Source of the DNA: a virus
Reading direction: 5' to 3' (one strand)
Virus record (IMG/VR): IMGVR_UViG_3300032323_003202
Coordinates: 1-64,000 of that record
Length of the DNA stretch: 64,000 bases
In this document: piece by piece, positions 1 through 7,568 of the stretch
Layout of the letters: each line of letters starts with the position of its first letter
Position numbering within the stretch: position 1 is the first letter of the stretch
Notes under the pieces: generated by a model
Database searches by the model: none
Seen by the model: the letters and a program-made list of their open reading frames with translations, nothing else
What the model was told of the DNA's origin: nothing
Translations under genes and position numbers: made by a program

Positions 1-638
1 ATGTGTGCAAACTCATCTAAGTAAAGTACATCAATGGTAAAACCAATTGCTGGTGTCTTAGACCTTGCTGATGTTTTTATTCTACAACCATTCTCAAATG
101 TTAATGATTTTTGATTCCAAGTTTTAATACCTGGTTTTAAGAAGAATGGTAATAAAGAGTAAATAGATTTAATCTTATCTACAATCTCTACTGCAGTATC
201 TCCTTTATTTGCCACAATCATTATATTCTTATCATTACTGAATAAAATTGTATGCAACATGAATATGGATGCTGAGATTGTTTTACCAACCTGACGACTT
301 GCCATTAAAATGTTGAATCTACTATTGACAAAATTGTCTAATATTTCTTTTTGGTAATCTCTTAATTGTATATCACCAATAGATCCATCTTCTCTTTTTA
401 CTCTACAATACTTTTCTGTAAAGTAGTGAATATCAAGAGCACACTTAACATACTCTTGTTGTTCTTCTGGTGACATCTTAAAAGATACACCTGCACGTCT
501 CAAACCTACTTCTGACTTTAACCAAGGGTTTTGAAATCTCTTTATTACAATACCATCATTAATCTTTTCTGTTGCTTCATCTACAATTTTTGTAGTGAAT
601 ATCATTTGCTTTTCTGCTACTTCTGCCATAACGGACAT
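1..638 (-). CDS. 17: Terminase large subunit (T4 gp17-like), N-terminal part
   Basis: ATPase motor that packages DNA into the prohead through the portal. The gene runs off the left edge; 212 residues are visible. Residues 89-96 hold the QLRDYQ adenine-recognition motif, residues 113-120 the Walker A ASRQVGKT (T4 has a very similar SRQxGKT), and residues 204-210 the Walker B VLYLDEF with catalytic Glu after Asp208. The C-terminal nuclease lies outside the window. I chose the ATG at 638 (MSVMAEV); an in-frame ATG at 629 is the alternative. It is divergent from the next gene across a 37-bp gap containing ATATATAT. Family assignment is firm. Confidence 0.93.
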   Translation of the reverse strand, partial: MSVMAEVAEKQMIFTTKIVDEATEKINDGIVIKRFQNPWLKSEVGLRRAGVSFKMSPEEQQEYVKCALDIHYFTEKYCRVKREDGSIGDIQLRDYQKEILDNFVNSRFNILMASRQVGKTISASIFMLHTILFSNDKNIMIVANKGDTAVEIVDKIKSIYSLLPFFLKPGIKTWNQKSLTFENGCRIKTSARSKTPAIGFTIDVLYLDEFAH

Positions 639-675
639 TTACTTTTTTATATATATTGTAAAAAACCATCTACTT

Positions 676-1296
676 ATGTCAAAAACAGATAAAGAAAGAA
701 ATAGACTACAGGATGAATTTGATCAAATACAATCAGAAAACAATGAATTTGATATATCTAAACACTTGGCAACTGCTGAATTTTTACCTGATTTAGGTGA
801 GATAGAAATATTTGATTATGATACAGAGATAACTGTTTCACACCAACAATCATTAGATGTATTGGAATCATTAGTTGATTTATATCTAAGTGATGTACCA
901 CAATTAAAAGAACATCCATATATTAGAAATAAGATGAGAGAGGATGCATCTGTTTATGCAGAAGCAGTCTTTTTAGTTAAGATGACAAGAAAAAACTTTT
1001 TATCGCAATTAAGACAAGTTGATAATAGTGATAACTCTGCAAGAATGCATGAAGTTATTAATCAAACAATTGGTCAAATTAGAGAGAATGCTAAGTTTGT
1101 ATCTAATCAAAGAACTGAATTGGAAAAATTTTATAAGAACCTAAGAAAAGATATGGGTTATAATGAAATTGAGAATCCTGAAATTAAGAAAGCAGAAGAT
1201 TTAAAAGAAGAACAAGCTGGAGAAGAAGGAGCTATTATGGATAATAGAAAACTTAATGAAATGATTAAAAATGCAATGACACAAAAAAAGGACTAA
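676..1296 (+). CDS. Hypothetical protein, candidate terminase small subunit
   Basis: A 206-residue soluble, highly charged, mostly helical protein with no membrane segment. The central part (about residues 65-170) has long amphipathic helices with several Asn-rich turns, followed by an acidic Lys/Glu tail. It is divergent from the terminase large subunit, and T4 gp16 (164 residues) is the neighbour of gp17, so small terminase is the natural guess. No diagnostic motif confirms it. An upstream in-frame ATG at 595 exists, but it lies inside the terminase gene; the ATG at 676 follows a TATATATA box and an AT-rich leader. The gene ends in a strong bidirectional hairpin. Confidence 0.8.
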   Translation: MSKTDKERNRLQDEFDQIQSENNEFDISKHLATAEFLPDLGEIEIFDYDTEITVSHQQSLDVLESLVDLYLSDVPQLKEHPYIRNKMREDASVYAEAVFLVKMTRKNFLSQLRQVDNSDNSARMHEVINQTIGQIRENAKFVSNQRTELEKFYKNLRKDMGYNEIENPEIKKAEDLKEEQAGEEGAIMDNRKLNEMIKNAMTQKKD

Positions 1297-1311
1297 ATTA
1301 GTCCTTTTTTT
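1283..1311. terminator. Bidirectional intrinsic terminator
   Basis: Seven A residues, the stem GGACTAA/TTAGTCC and seven T residues form a near-perfect palindrome between two convergent genes. It overlaps both stop codons, so it can end transcripts from either side. Confidence 0.85.
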
Positions 1312-1849
1312 ATGTTGTTACTATTACTGTTGATGCAGTTGTTCCTATTGTATTGACTCCTGTTATTGTTATTGAGTAGGTCATTCCAATTGTACCAACA
1401 AATTTATAATTATTATTTGCAATTACTTTATCCGTAATTCTTTCTGCACCATAATTATTTAAGAATTGTTGATTTCTAGGTCCTTTAAATGGTCCATATA
1501 GAATTCCATTTTGGTCAGTTACTATCACTTTATAAGTATTTACACCTGATAGAATAGTCCAGTTTGTATCAATTGTAACATTTGAGAATGGATCTGTTGC
1601 CTTACTATATGTTACACCTAATGAACCTGCAGGTGCTGTAAAGTTGGCAACTCTTTCACTCCATTTTGCATTATATACCATTGATTCATTATCACTCCAA
1701 TTAACTGAATCTACAGTTCCTGTTGTTGTTATTTTTCTTATAGACCAAACTCTATCAGTGTCACCTGATGCTACATTAACTGCATATCCATAATATACTG
1801 ATGCAGTACCTATAGTATCTCTTCTTAACCATGCACTATTAAAATCCAT
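1310..1849 (-). CDS. Hypothetical beta-rich, possibly virion surface protein
   Basis: 179 residues rich in Thr, Val, Ser and Asn, with alternating hydrophobic residues and few charges, ending in a Thr/Val strand. The composition matches beta-sandwich decoration, fibre or adhesin modules of tailed phages. The N-terminus (MDFNSAWLRRD) is not a signal peptide. No enzyme motif is seen. It converges on the gene ending at 1296 and has its own AT-rich promoter-like stretch (ATAATATATAAT, about 1870) upstream. Function is inferred from composition only; a head decoration or tail fibre accessory role is possible. Confidence 0.75.
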   Translation of the reverse strand: MDFNSAWLRRDTIGTASVYYGYAVNVASGDTDRVWSIRKITTTGTVDSVNWSDNESMVYNAKWSERVANFTAPAGSLGVTYSKATDPFSNVTIDTNWTILSGVNTYKVIVTDQNGILYGPFKGPRNQQFLNNYGAERITDKVIANNNYKFVGTIGMTYSITITGVNTIGTTASTVIVTT

Positions 1850-1868
1850 TTTATTTTATTATTTTTTA

Positions 1869-2741
1869 TTATATATTATTTATTCTAAATACAAAACTCT
1901 CAAACTTTTTTATCACATTTTGATATTGTAGTACAACCTTTGATGTGACAAACAAATTAACCTTATTGAATGTAACCTGATTTATTACTAATTCACAAAC
2001 ATCTTGTTTTAATACTTCTTTAACTCTATCTTTAACTAATTCTTCTGAATTTTCAATTAAGAATTGTAATACATTATTGACATTCTTTGCTAATTCAATA
2101 ACTCTTGTTTCATCATCATAAAAACTAATAACATCATACTTAGTTATTTCAGTGTGTGAGAATTTATCACCATCAGTTTTCATTCCAATCAAATGTTGTA
2201 TTAAAAGTCTTACTTTTTTATTGTTAATATCATCTTCATCTCTATTATAGAAAGTTTCTGATATGTAATAATAACTTTTAACAACAAGACCAATTTCTTT
2301 TAATTTTTCTTCTAATTTAGAAATTATTAGTTCATAATTGTTTTTAGTATTTTTAGAACAGATGATATAAATATCACCACTTGTATTTTTTAGATGTCTT
2401 ATATTTTCTAAATGTATTGTAAAATCATTATTTTCAATAATGTCTTTATTCATAAACTCTTGCATAGAAAATGCTAATCTTGATATATTTAAGTTTTTAT
2501 TTTTACTTTTAATCTTAATTTGATCAAATAAATCTTTACTTATCCAATAAGATTCATCTTGCATTTCAAATTTAATATTATCTTTCTTATAAACACCTTT
2601 TTTAATCAAATTGAAATCTGATTTAGTTATTCTTAGTATAGGTTTATTTGGTTTATCTCTATCAACAATCCATATTTTACTATTTGTAGTGATTAAAGAA
2701 TTTAGATCAAAGAAAAATGCTTTATTACTTATTTGTTCCAT
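1869..2741 (-). CDS. Hypothetical protein, weak HAD-like features
   Basis: About 290 residues. The N-terminus contains FFFDLNSLIT and a later segment reads YDVISFYDDE, which resemble motif I and the acidic motif IV of HAD-fold phosphatases, with a GDIYIIC strand between them resembling motif II. Motif I lacks the second Asp of DxD, so the resemblance is tentative. An ATG at 2747 (MSMEQ) precedes the one chosen at 2741 (MEQIS); I prefer 2741 because the TATATA box then ends 5 nt before the start, as in other genes here. It lies downstream of a terminator that separates it from the preceding leftward gene. Confidence 0.78.
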   Translation of the reverse strand: MEQISNKAFFFDLNSLITTNSKIWIVDRDKPNKPILRITKSDFNLIKKGVYKKDNIKFEMQDESYWISKDLFDQIKIKSKNKNLNISRLAFSMQEFMNKDIIENNDFTIHLENIRHLKNTSGDIYIICSKNTKNNYELIISKLEEKLKEIGLVVKSYYYISETFYNRDEDDINNKKVRLLIQHLIGMKTDGDKFSHTEITKYDVISFYDDETRVIELAKNVNNVLQFLIENSEELVKDRVKEVLKQDVCELVINQVTFNKVNLFVTSKVVLQYQNVIKKFESFVFRINNI

Positions 2742-2746
2742 AGACA

Positions 2747-2760
2747 TATATATTAAAAAA
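2747..2760 (-). promoter_or_regulatory. TATA-box promoter, short-leader type
   Basis: On the minus strand TTTTTTAATATATA is followed by TGTCT and the ATG at 2741. It matches the recurring box of this window at 5 nt from the start. Confidence 0.5.
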
Positions 2761-2762
2761 AT

Positions 2763-2786
2763 AAAACCTATCTTTTGATAGGTTTT
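2763..2786 (-). terminator. Intrinsic terminator
   Basis: AAAACCTATC, a TTTT loop and GATAGGTTTT form a 10-bp stem directly after the gene ending at 2792. On the minus strand it is followed by a T-rich tract. Confidence 0.75.
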
Positions 2787-2791
2787 AAATA

Positions 2792-3247
2792 TTATCTTAC
2801 TAAATCTTTACTTAGTGCAAAATCATATAGAACAGGTAGATTTAGATTTTCAATAAAGTATTCTCTAACATCACCTAATGTTTTGGATCTATTCACTATA
2901 TTTAAAATTGTGAATCCAAATTCTTCTTGAAACTCTAAGTAACAATCACACCAAGGTCTATTATAGTTCTCTAGAGACTTCCATTCTTTATATCCACCAC
3001 TTAACCAGTATAAACTTTTTTCAGGTGCTATATCTTCTGTATTTATGTCTTTTATTTCTACTTCCCAAATTTGGTCATTACTATCACATTCTCTAACTAA
3101 AAGTGAAACTGCTTCTGCTATATCTGTTGTTAACTCTTTCCCTATTTCAAAAAACCATTTATTTCCTTCTATGCTAATTTTTCTTGTTTTGTCTGTAAAT
3201 ATTGTTTTAGTTCCAATTTTTTCAAGTAAATCTTTTCTTTTCTTCAT
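2792..3247 (-). CDS. Hypothetical protein
   Basis: 151 residues, soluble, acidic overall with a Lys-rich start (MKKRKDLLEK). It is rich in Trp (WFFEIG, IWEVEI, YWLSGGYKEW, RPWCDC), suggesting a compact alpha/beta fold. No recognised motif. It belongs to a run of small leftward genes between the terminase and the internal head genes and is followed by a hairpin terminator. The opposite strand has an open frame that is only a shadow. Confidence 0.75.
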   Translation of the reverse strand: MKKRKDLLEKIGTKTIFTDKTRKISIEGNKWFFEIGKELTTDIAEAVSLLVRECDSNDQIWEVEIKDINTEDIAPEKSLYWLSGGYKEWKSLENYNRPWCDCYLEFQEEFGFTILNIVNRSKTLGDVREYFIENLNLPVLYDFALSKDLVR

Positions 3248-3291
3248 AGTCTTAATAAATTATTTTTTTATATCAAAAGAGAGTTTTTTAT

Positions 3292-3573
3292 TTATCTTAC
3301 TCCACTCTTCCAGATTCCATAAAACTGGCCATTTTCCCAGATACCATTTTCCCAAGTACCATTAAATTCACCATTCTTAAATATTCCATAATGCCAGTTA
3401 CCAAAGTTATAATTACCACCATGCCATATCACAGTATTCTTTTTAATTTCAATAATAGCAGATTCAACTTCTGAGTCTATTAACCAGTAGAGTTGTTCTT
3501 CTTTTAAAATTTTAAGGATTTGTGATTTTGTAGTGATATTTTTATTATTGTATTTTAATTCTATAATTCCCAT
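3292..3573 (-). CDS. Small protein with NG-x-W/F repeats (MORN-like)
   Basis: 93 residues from the ATG at 3573; a TTG two codons upstream is the only extension. The C-terminal half is a repeat of the type (N/F)G-x-(W/F)-x-(N/Y)G: HGGNYNFGNW, YGIFKNGEF, NGTWENGIW, ENGQFYGIWKSG. Such repeats form short beta-hairpin ladders, as in MORN repeats and related Bacteroidota proteins. The first 45 residues are a helical charged segment. Function unknown; a protein-binding scaffold is plausible. Confidence 0.75.
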   Translation of the reverse strand: MGIIELKYNNKNITTKSQILKILKEEQLYWLIDSEVESAIIEIKKNTVIWHGGNYNFGNWHYGIFKNGEFNGTWENGIWENGQFYGIWKSGVR

Positions 3574-3689
3574 TTTCAATTCTTAATTTATATGACATAT
3601 ATATTTTATATTCTTTTTCACTAATTTTTCACTATTGTTGTTTTTCTTTAAAAAATGTGGATTTTAATTTTAAAAAAAGTTATTAACAA

Positions 3690-3718
3690 AAAAAACCAGA
3701 CATATAGTCTGGTTTTTT
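3690..3718 (-). terminator. Intrinsic terminator
   Basis: AAAAAACCAGAC, loop ATATA, GTCTGGTTTTTT: a strong hairpin 17 bp after the stop of the leftward gene at 3735. It is flanked by A and T runs and could work in both directions. Confidence 0.8.
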
Positions 3719-3734
3719 ACAATTATTTTTCAAA

Positions 3735-4157
3735 TTAATTTTTGTCTAAAAAATCTTTTTCTTCTTTAGTTATAGAATTTATACCATATTGACCAATTTT
3801 ATCTAAAATTGTATCTACATCAAGAACAACTTTTAGTTTTCTTGGAGAGTTTATAACACTCTCTACTACATTTAATACATTTTCTTCCTTTTGTTTAACA
3901 ATTACATCAACTGGTTTTATTTTTGTAATATCTGCAATGAAATTATCTGCAATAAGAATTTCATCATCACCTTTAACAGTATATGCAATAACTGCATTAT
4001 CATTTTTTGTATCAAACCATATTTTACCAATACCAATTCTTTTATTTTCTGCTAATAGTGATGGATTTGCAATTTTCAAAGCACTACCTATCTCTTCTAA
4101 CTTCTCATAGTTATAAACTGTTAAGTCTATACATTTAATATTATCAAAATTTGCCAT
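3735..4157 (-). CDS. Hypothetical protein with DUF6576-like C-terminal motif
   Basis: 140 residues. The N-terminal two thirds are alpha/beta without a known motif. The last 30 residues read DVDTILDKIGQYGI..IT.EEKDFLDKN, closely resembling the short C-terminal helical motif (DUF6576 type, 'ILDKI...G..SLT.EEK.FL') that I know from Bacteroidota rhomboid proteases and other Bacteroidota proteins. This suggests that the motif was acquired from, or is recognised in, the host. Convergent hairpin downstream. Function unknown. Confidence 0.82.
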   Translation of the reverse strand: MANFDNIKCIDLTVYNYEKLEEIGSALKIANPSLLAENKRIGIGKIWFDTKNDNAVIAYTVKGDDEILIADNFIADITKIKPVDVIVKQKEENVLNVVESVINSPRKLKVVLDVDTILDKIGQYGINSITKEEKDFLDKN

Positions 4158-4223
4158 AGTTATTTTTATTTCTACAAAATTACAAAATTTATTTTGATTA
4201 AAAGTTATTTTTATAAAAATATT

Positions 4224-4236
4224 ATTTAATATATAT
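4224..4236 (+). promoter_or_regulatory. TATA-box promoter, long-leader type
   Basis: ATTTAATATATAT lies 22 nt before the ATG at 4259, followed by an A-rich leader (ACAAGAAAAAAAATT). The box is shared with other late genes of the window. Confidence 0.5.
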
Positions 4237-4258
4237 CACAAGAAAAAAAATTATTTAT

Positions 4259-6955
4259 ATGAAGTATATTAATAAAAGAGAGGATTTTTTAAAGAAATCT
4301 AAACATGATAAGATAGGAAAACTAATAAAAGAAGCTGCTGGTGGTCCATTTACCAATGATATACCTTGGGGTGATTCATTAGTAGGAAGACTTATAAATG
4401 CAATAGTTAGAAAATCAGGAATAGCAATTAATGTTACTAGAATTAAAAAATTAATTCCAAGATTAAAAGAACTTTTTGATGAGATATTAGAAGATTCTAA
4501 AATTAGTCAACAATCACAAGTTAAAGTTTGGAAATTGAAAGTTTTTGCAATACTTCAAAAACTTAAAAAGGCAGTTGATAATGAAGAAGAAATTAAAGTT
4601 ATTGTTTACATAACTGATGACTTGATTACAATTGTGGATTCAGATTATATAGATGATGAAAATAAAAAAACCCTTTTAGATGAGCTTAAAAAATTTAAAG
4701 AGTTTTTATTGTCCTTGAAAGATGAGTCACCAGAAGAAGAAGAAGAAGAAGAAAAAGAAGAAGTTAAACCAGTAAGTACAAATACTCAAGAAATACCTTT
4801 TGATTTTTGTATTAAAAATTTAAAAGCAGTATATGCAATTTTAGTTGCATATAGAAAATTAAAAGATGCTAATAAACAAGAACATATTACTAAAAAAGAC
4901 TCTACTGGAAAAGAAATAAAAGTAGGTGATGAATATACTTATAATAATATAAAAGTTAAAGTAATAGATCTTAGAAATCCTAAAAAATATGGTAATGATA
5001 AAGAATGGTTAACTGGTGATGATACACTTGGAACTGGTACTATGGCAGATAATAATGTTTATGTTGTTGATATTAGTAAAGATAAACCTGGAAATACTGG
5101 GTATCCAGCTGTTGTGAATAAGTTAAAACCAATTACTGAATCTACTACACCAGCTGTACCAACACCTGCAGTGACAACACCAGCTGTGGCACCTAAACAA
5201 AACTCTATTCTTAATGCAATAAAACCAGTTTATACATACTTTACATCAGATAAAGATATATTTTCTGGATTAGAGTCATTATTTAAAATGTCACCTGAGA
5301 ATCAACAAAAATATGGATTTAAAGCTCCTATATTAAAAATATACAATACTGCTAGATTGAATGAAGATTTAAAACAATTTTTAACAAGACCTGAAGCAAT
5401 TGGTAAATCACTTATTACAATGTATAAATCTACTAAAGTAAAAGAAGATGGTTCATTTGAAGGTATTCAAGATGATATGAAATTAGCAATTGCTGATTTT
5501 AATAAAACAATGAAAAGTATATTATTATTCCAAAGTGGTGTTTCTGAAAAGCCTAAAAAAGAAGGTGAAGAAGATAAACCAACAGAAACTAAACCAGTAG
5601 AAACACAAACTAAAAAAGAAGATGATATTGACTTTGATAATAAGAATAGATCTGATTTTAGTGATTCAGTTAAACTTTTAAAATATAATTCATTTATGCG
5701 TATAAATGAAGCTGATGAAGCAACAACTACTCAAGCACAATCAGAACCAGTGCAAGGTACACAATCTCAAGCACAAGGACAATCTCAAGTACAAGGTACA
5801 CAATCTCAATCATCAGATGCACAAACAAATGCACAAAAGATAAAAGATTATTTTGAGAAAAATGTAAATTATAATGTTTGGGCAGTTGAGTTATCAGAGG
5901 TTAAAAGAATAGATAGTGAGATTGAAAAAGAATCTAAAGATAATACAGAACTTATTATTAATGGTATTGATCCAATAATAGAGATATTAAAATTATTTAA
6001 TAGAGCTTATAAGTTACACACTACTAATAATATACCTGGTGGTAGATCAGGTGGTGCTGTATCAAGAAGTGTTTATAATGAATATACACCCTTTGGTGGT
6101 TCAGGTAGTGGTCAAAGTGGTATTACAGATGGTCCATATAGAAATAATAAAATATTTAATGTATGGGAAAATGCGGTATTGGATATAATGAAAGAAAGAA
6201 AGTATCAACCTATTTTTAGTAAAGAAACTAAAATTAGAATAGGTAATGAGTTGATTAAAGGAGCTGGTTCTACATTTAAAAAACTAATTACTGGATTATT
6301 AGATACTGAAAAACTTTATAATACTGGTGCACAGAAAAAGTTCCTTGATGAATATTTTGGACCAAATGCAGTTCCTGAAGGAATAAGATTAGGTCTTCCT
6401 GGTGATGAAAAAGTAAATGCTGACAATTCAGGAAATATAAAAACTATTGAATATAAATTTACTGCAAAGACAGAAAGTATTGATTTTTTAAGTAATAGTA
6501 AAATAGTTATTGGTAAGTTATTTGAAATAAAATCTAAAGATAAATCTATTTACATGTTAGTAGAAAGTACAGATGGTACATTCACATATGTTTCATATTG
6601 TGAATCTTTTAAGAAATTCAATAATTATATAAATGAACAAAAAGGACCTAAAACTGAAATTAATCCAAAACCTACAAATATGGAAAATTTAGAATTGAGA
6701 TATACTAAATTTAAAAATGAAGATTTTAATAAATTTTTAAATAATAATAGAAATATAGAATTAAAATCAGTATTTGGTAGTGAAAATAAAACAGAACAAA
6801 CAAAAGTAGAAGTTATAACACTTAATTTATTAACTAATTCTGATGATAAGTCATTATTTACTTTAAAAGATCATAAAGAAAAAGAAAAAACTTTCTTTTC
6901 AAAAAAATATGGAGATGACAACTCATTTGACATAACATCAATGTTAACAAATTAA
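4259..6955 (+). CDS. Large tagged protein, probable internal head protein
   Basis: 898 residues. It begins MKYINKREDFLKKS, one of the shared N-terminal tags, with a possible prohead-protease site at LIKE/AA near residue 25. Residues 30-160 are helical and charged; an acidic run (poly-Glu) follows near residue 160; Pro/Thr/Ala and Gln/Ser linkers (QGTQSQAQGQSQ) separate further globular parts. Near residue 480 the sequence KYNSFMRINE/ADEA looks like a second internal copy of the tag plus cleavage site, so the protein may be processed into pieces. It is followed after 2 bp by another tagged gene. No enzyme domain recognised. The internal-head role is inferred from the tag. Confidence 0.85.
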   Translation: MKYINKREDFLKKSKHDKIGKLIKEAAGGPFTNDIPWGDSLVGRLINAIVRKSGIAINVTRIKKLIPRLKELFDEILEDSKISQQSQVKVWKLKVFAILQKLKKAVDNEEEIKVIVYITDDLITIVDSDYIDDENKKTLLDELKKFKEFLLSLKDESPEEEEEEEKEEVKPVSTNTQEIPFDFCIKNLKAVYAILVAYRKLKDANKQEHITKKDSTGKEIKVGDEYTYNNIKVKVIDLRNPKKYGNDKEWLTGDDTLGTGTMADNNVYVVDISKDKPGNTGYPAVVNKLKPITESTTPAVPTPAVTTPAVAPKQNSILNAIKPVYTYFTSDKDIFSGLESLFKMSPENQQKYGFKAPILKIYNTARLNEDLKQFLTRPEAIGKSLITMYKSTKVKEDGSFEGIQDDMKLAIADFNKTMKSILLFQSGVSEKPKKEGEEDKPTETKPVETQTKKEDDIDFDNKNRSDFSDSVKLLKYNSFMRINEADEATTTQAQSEPVQGTQSQAQGQSQVQGTQSQSSDAQTNAQKIKDYFEKNVNYNVWAVELSEVKRIDSEIEKESKDNTELIINGIDPIIEILKLFNRAYKLHTTNNIPGGRSGGAVSRSVYNEYTPFGGSGSGQSGITDGPYRNNKIFNVWENAVLDIMKERKYQPIFSKETKIRIGNELIKGAGSTFKKLITGLLDTEKLYNTGAQKKFLDEYFGPNAVPEGIRLGLPGDEKVNADNSGNIKTIEYKFTAKTESIDFLSNSKIVIGKLFEIKSKDKSIYMLVESTDGTFTYVSYCESFKKFNNYINEQKGPKTEINPKPTNMENLELRYTKFKNEDFNKFLNNNRNIELKSVFGSENKTEQTKVEVITLNLLTNSDDKSLFTLKDHKEKEKTFFSKKYGDDNSFDITSMLTN

Positions 6956-6957
6956 TT

Positions 6958-7509
6958 ATGAAATATCTTAAAAAATATAATTTGTTTTTAGAAGCTGGAT
7001 TAGACATACAAGTTACTGATGAACCTGATGTTAAAGCATCAAAACAACAAATGGAATTAGTTACAAAACAATTGGCTGATTTTAAGACAAAGAAACCACA
7101 AATTGATACTTTGTATAAGACAATTAAAGATCCTGTTCAAATTGAAGCTGGTTTAGTTAAAATACTTGGTACTGATGTTAAAAATAGAAATCCATTTTTA
7201 GTAGATTATGCTACTATTTCTAAAATGAATAAAGATATAGATAACATGCAACAAGAGAATGTTATGGATAAAGTTAGAATTGATGATTTTCAACAAGATT
7301 TAAAAATGACAACAGATCCAAATACAAAACAATCATTGACTACTAAAGTAGCCGATATTACTAAGAGAATGAATGATAGAGTCACTAATATAACTAAGAT
7401 TCAAAATGATTTTAATCTTGCTGATAAGGCATATAAAGATAAAATGTTAAAAATAGAGAAAGATATAAAGGATAATATCACAAAAATATCTAATGTTAAT
7501 CAAAAATAG
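6958..7509 (+). CDS. Tagged coiled-coil protein, probable internal head protein
   Basis: 183 residues. The start MKYLKKYNLFLEAG is a clear copy of the shared tag and contains a T4 gp21-type cleavage site (L-F-L-E before A-G at residue 12-13). The rest is almost entirely helical with Lys/Asp-rich heptads, compatible with a coiled coil or a DNA-associated core protein. It is 2 bp behind the 898-residue gene and thus in one operon with it, and precedes the tail sheath gene. Role inferred, not shown by a domain. Confidence 0.87.
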   Translation: MKYLKKYNLFLEAGLDIQVTDEPDVKASKQQMELVTKQLADFKTKKPQIDTLYKTIKDPVQIEAGLVKILGTDVKNRNPFLVDYATISKMNKDIDNMQQENVMDKVRIDDFQQDLKMTTDPNTKQSLTTKVADITKRMNDRVTNITKIQNDFNLADKAYKDKMLKIEKDIKDNITKISNVNQK

Positions 7510-7528
7510 AAAAAATATGATTTTTTTC

Positions 7529-7540
7529 TTTTAATATATA
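7529..7540 (+). promoter_or_regulatory. TATA-box promoter of the tail sheath gene
   Basis: TTTTAATATATA followed by a 28-nt leader made almost only of A and T before the ATG at 7569. No Shine-Dalgarno sequence is present. Confidence 0.55.
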
Positions 7541-7568
7541 CATTAAAATAAAAATTAAAATATACAAT

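Noticed and set aside
595-675. Upstream start of the small-terminase candidate
   Set aside because: Those codons overlap the terminase gene and the shared promoter region; the ATG at 676 gives a normal start.
3045-3365. Plus-strand open frame opposite two small leftward genes
   Set aside because: Spans an intergenic region with a promoter-like sequence and overlaps two better-supported genes; composition is that of an antisense shadow.
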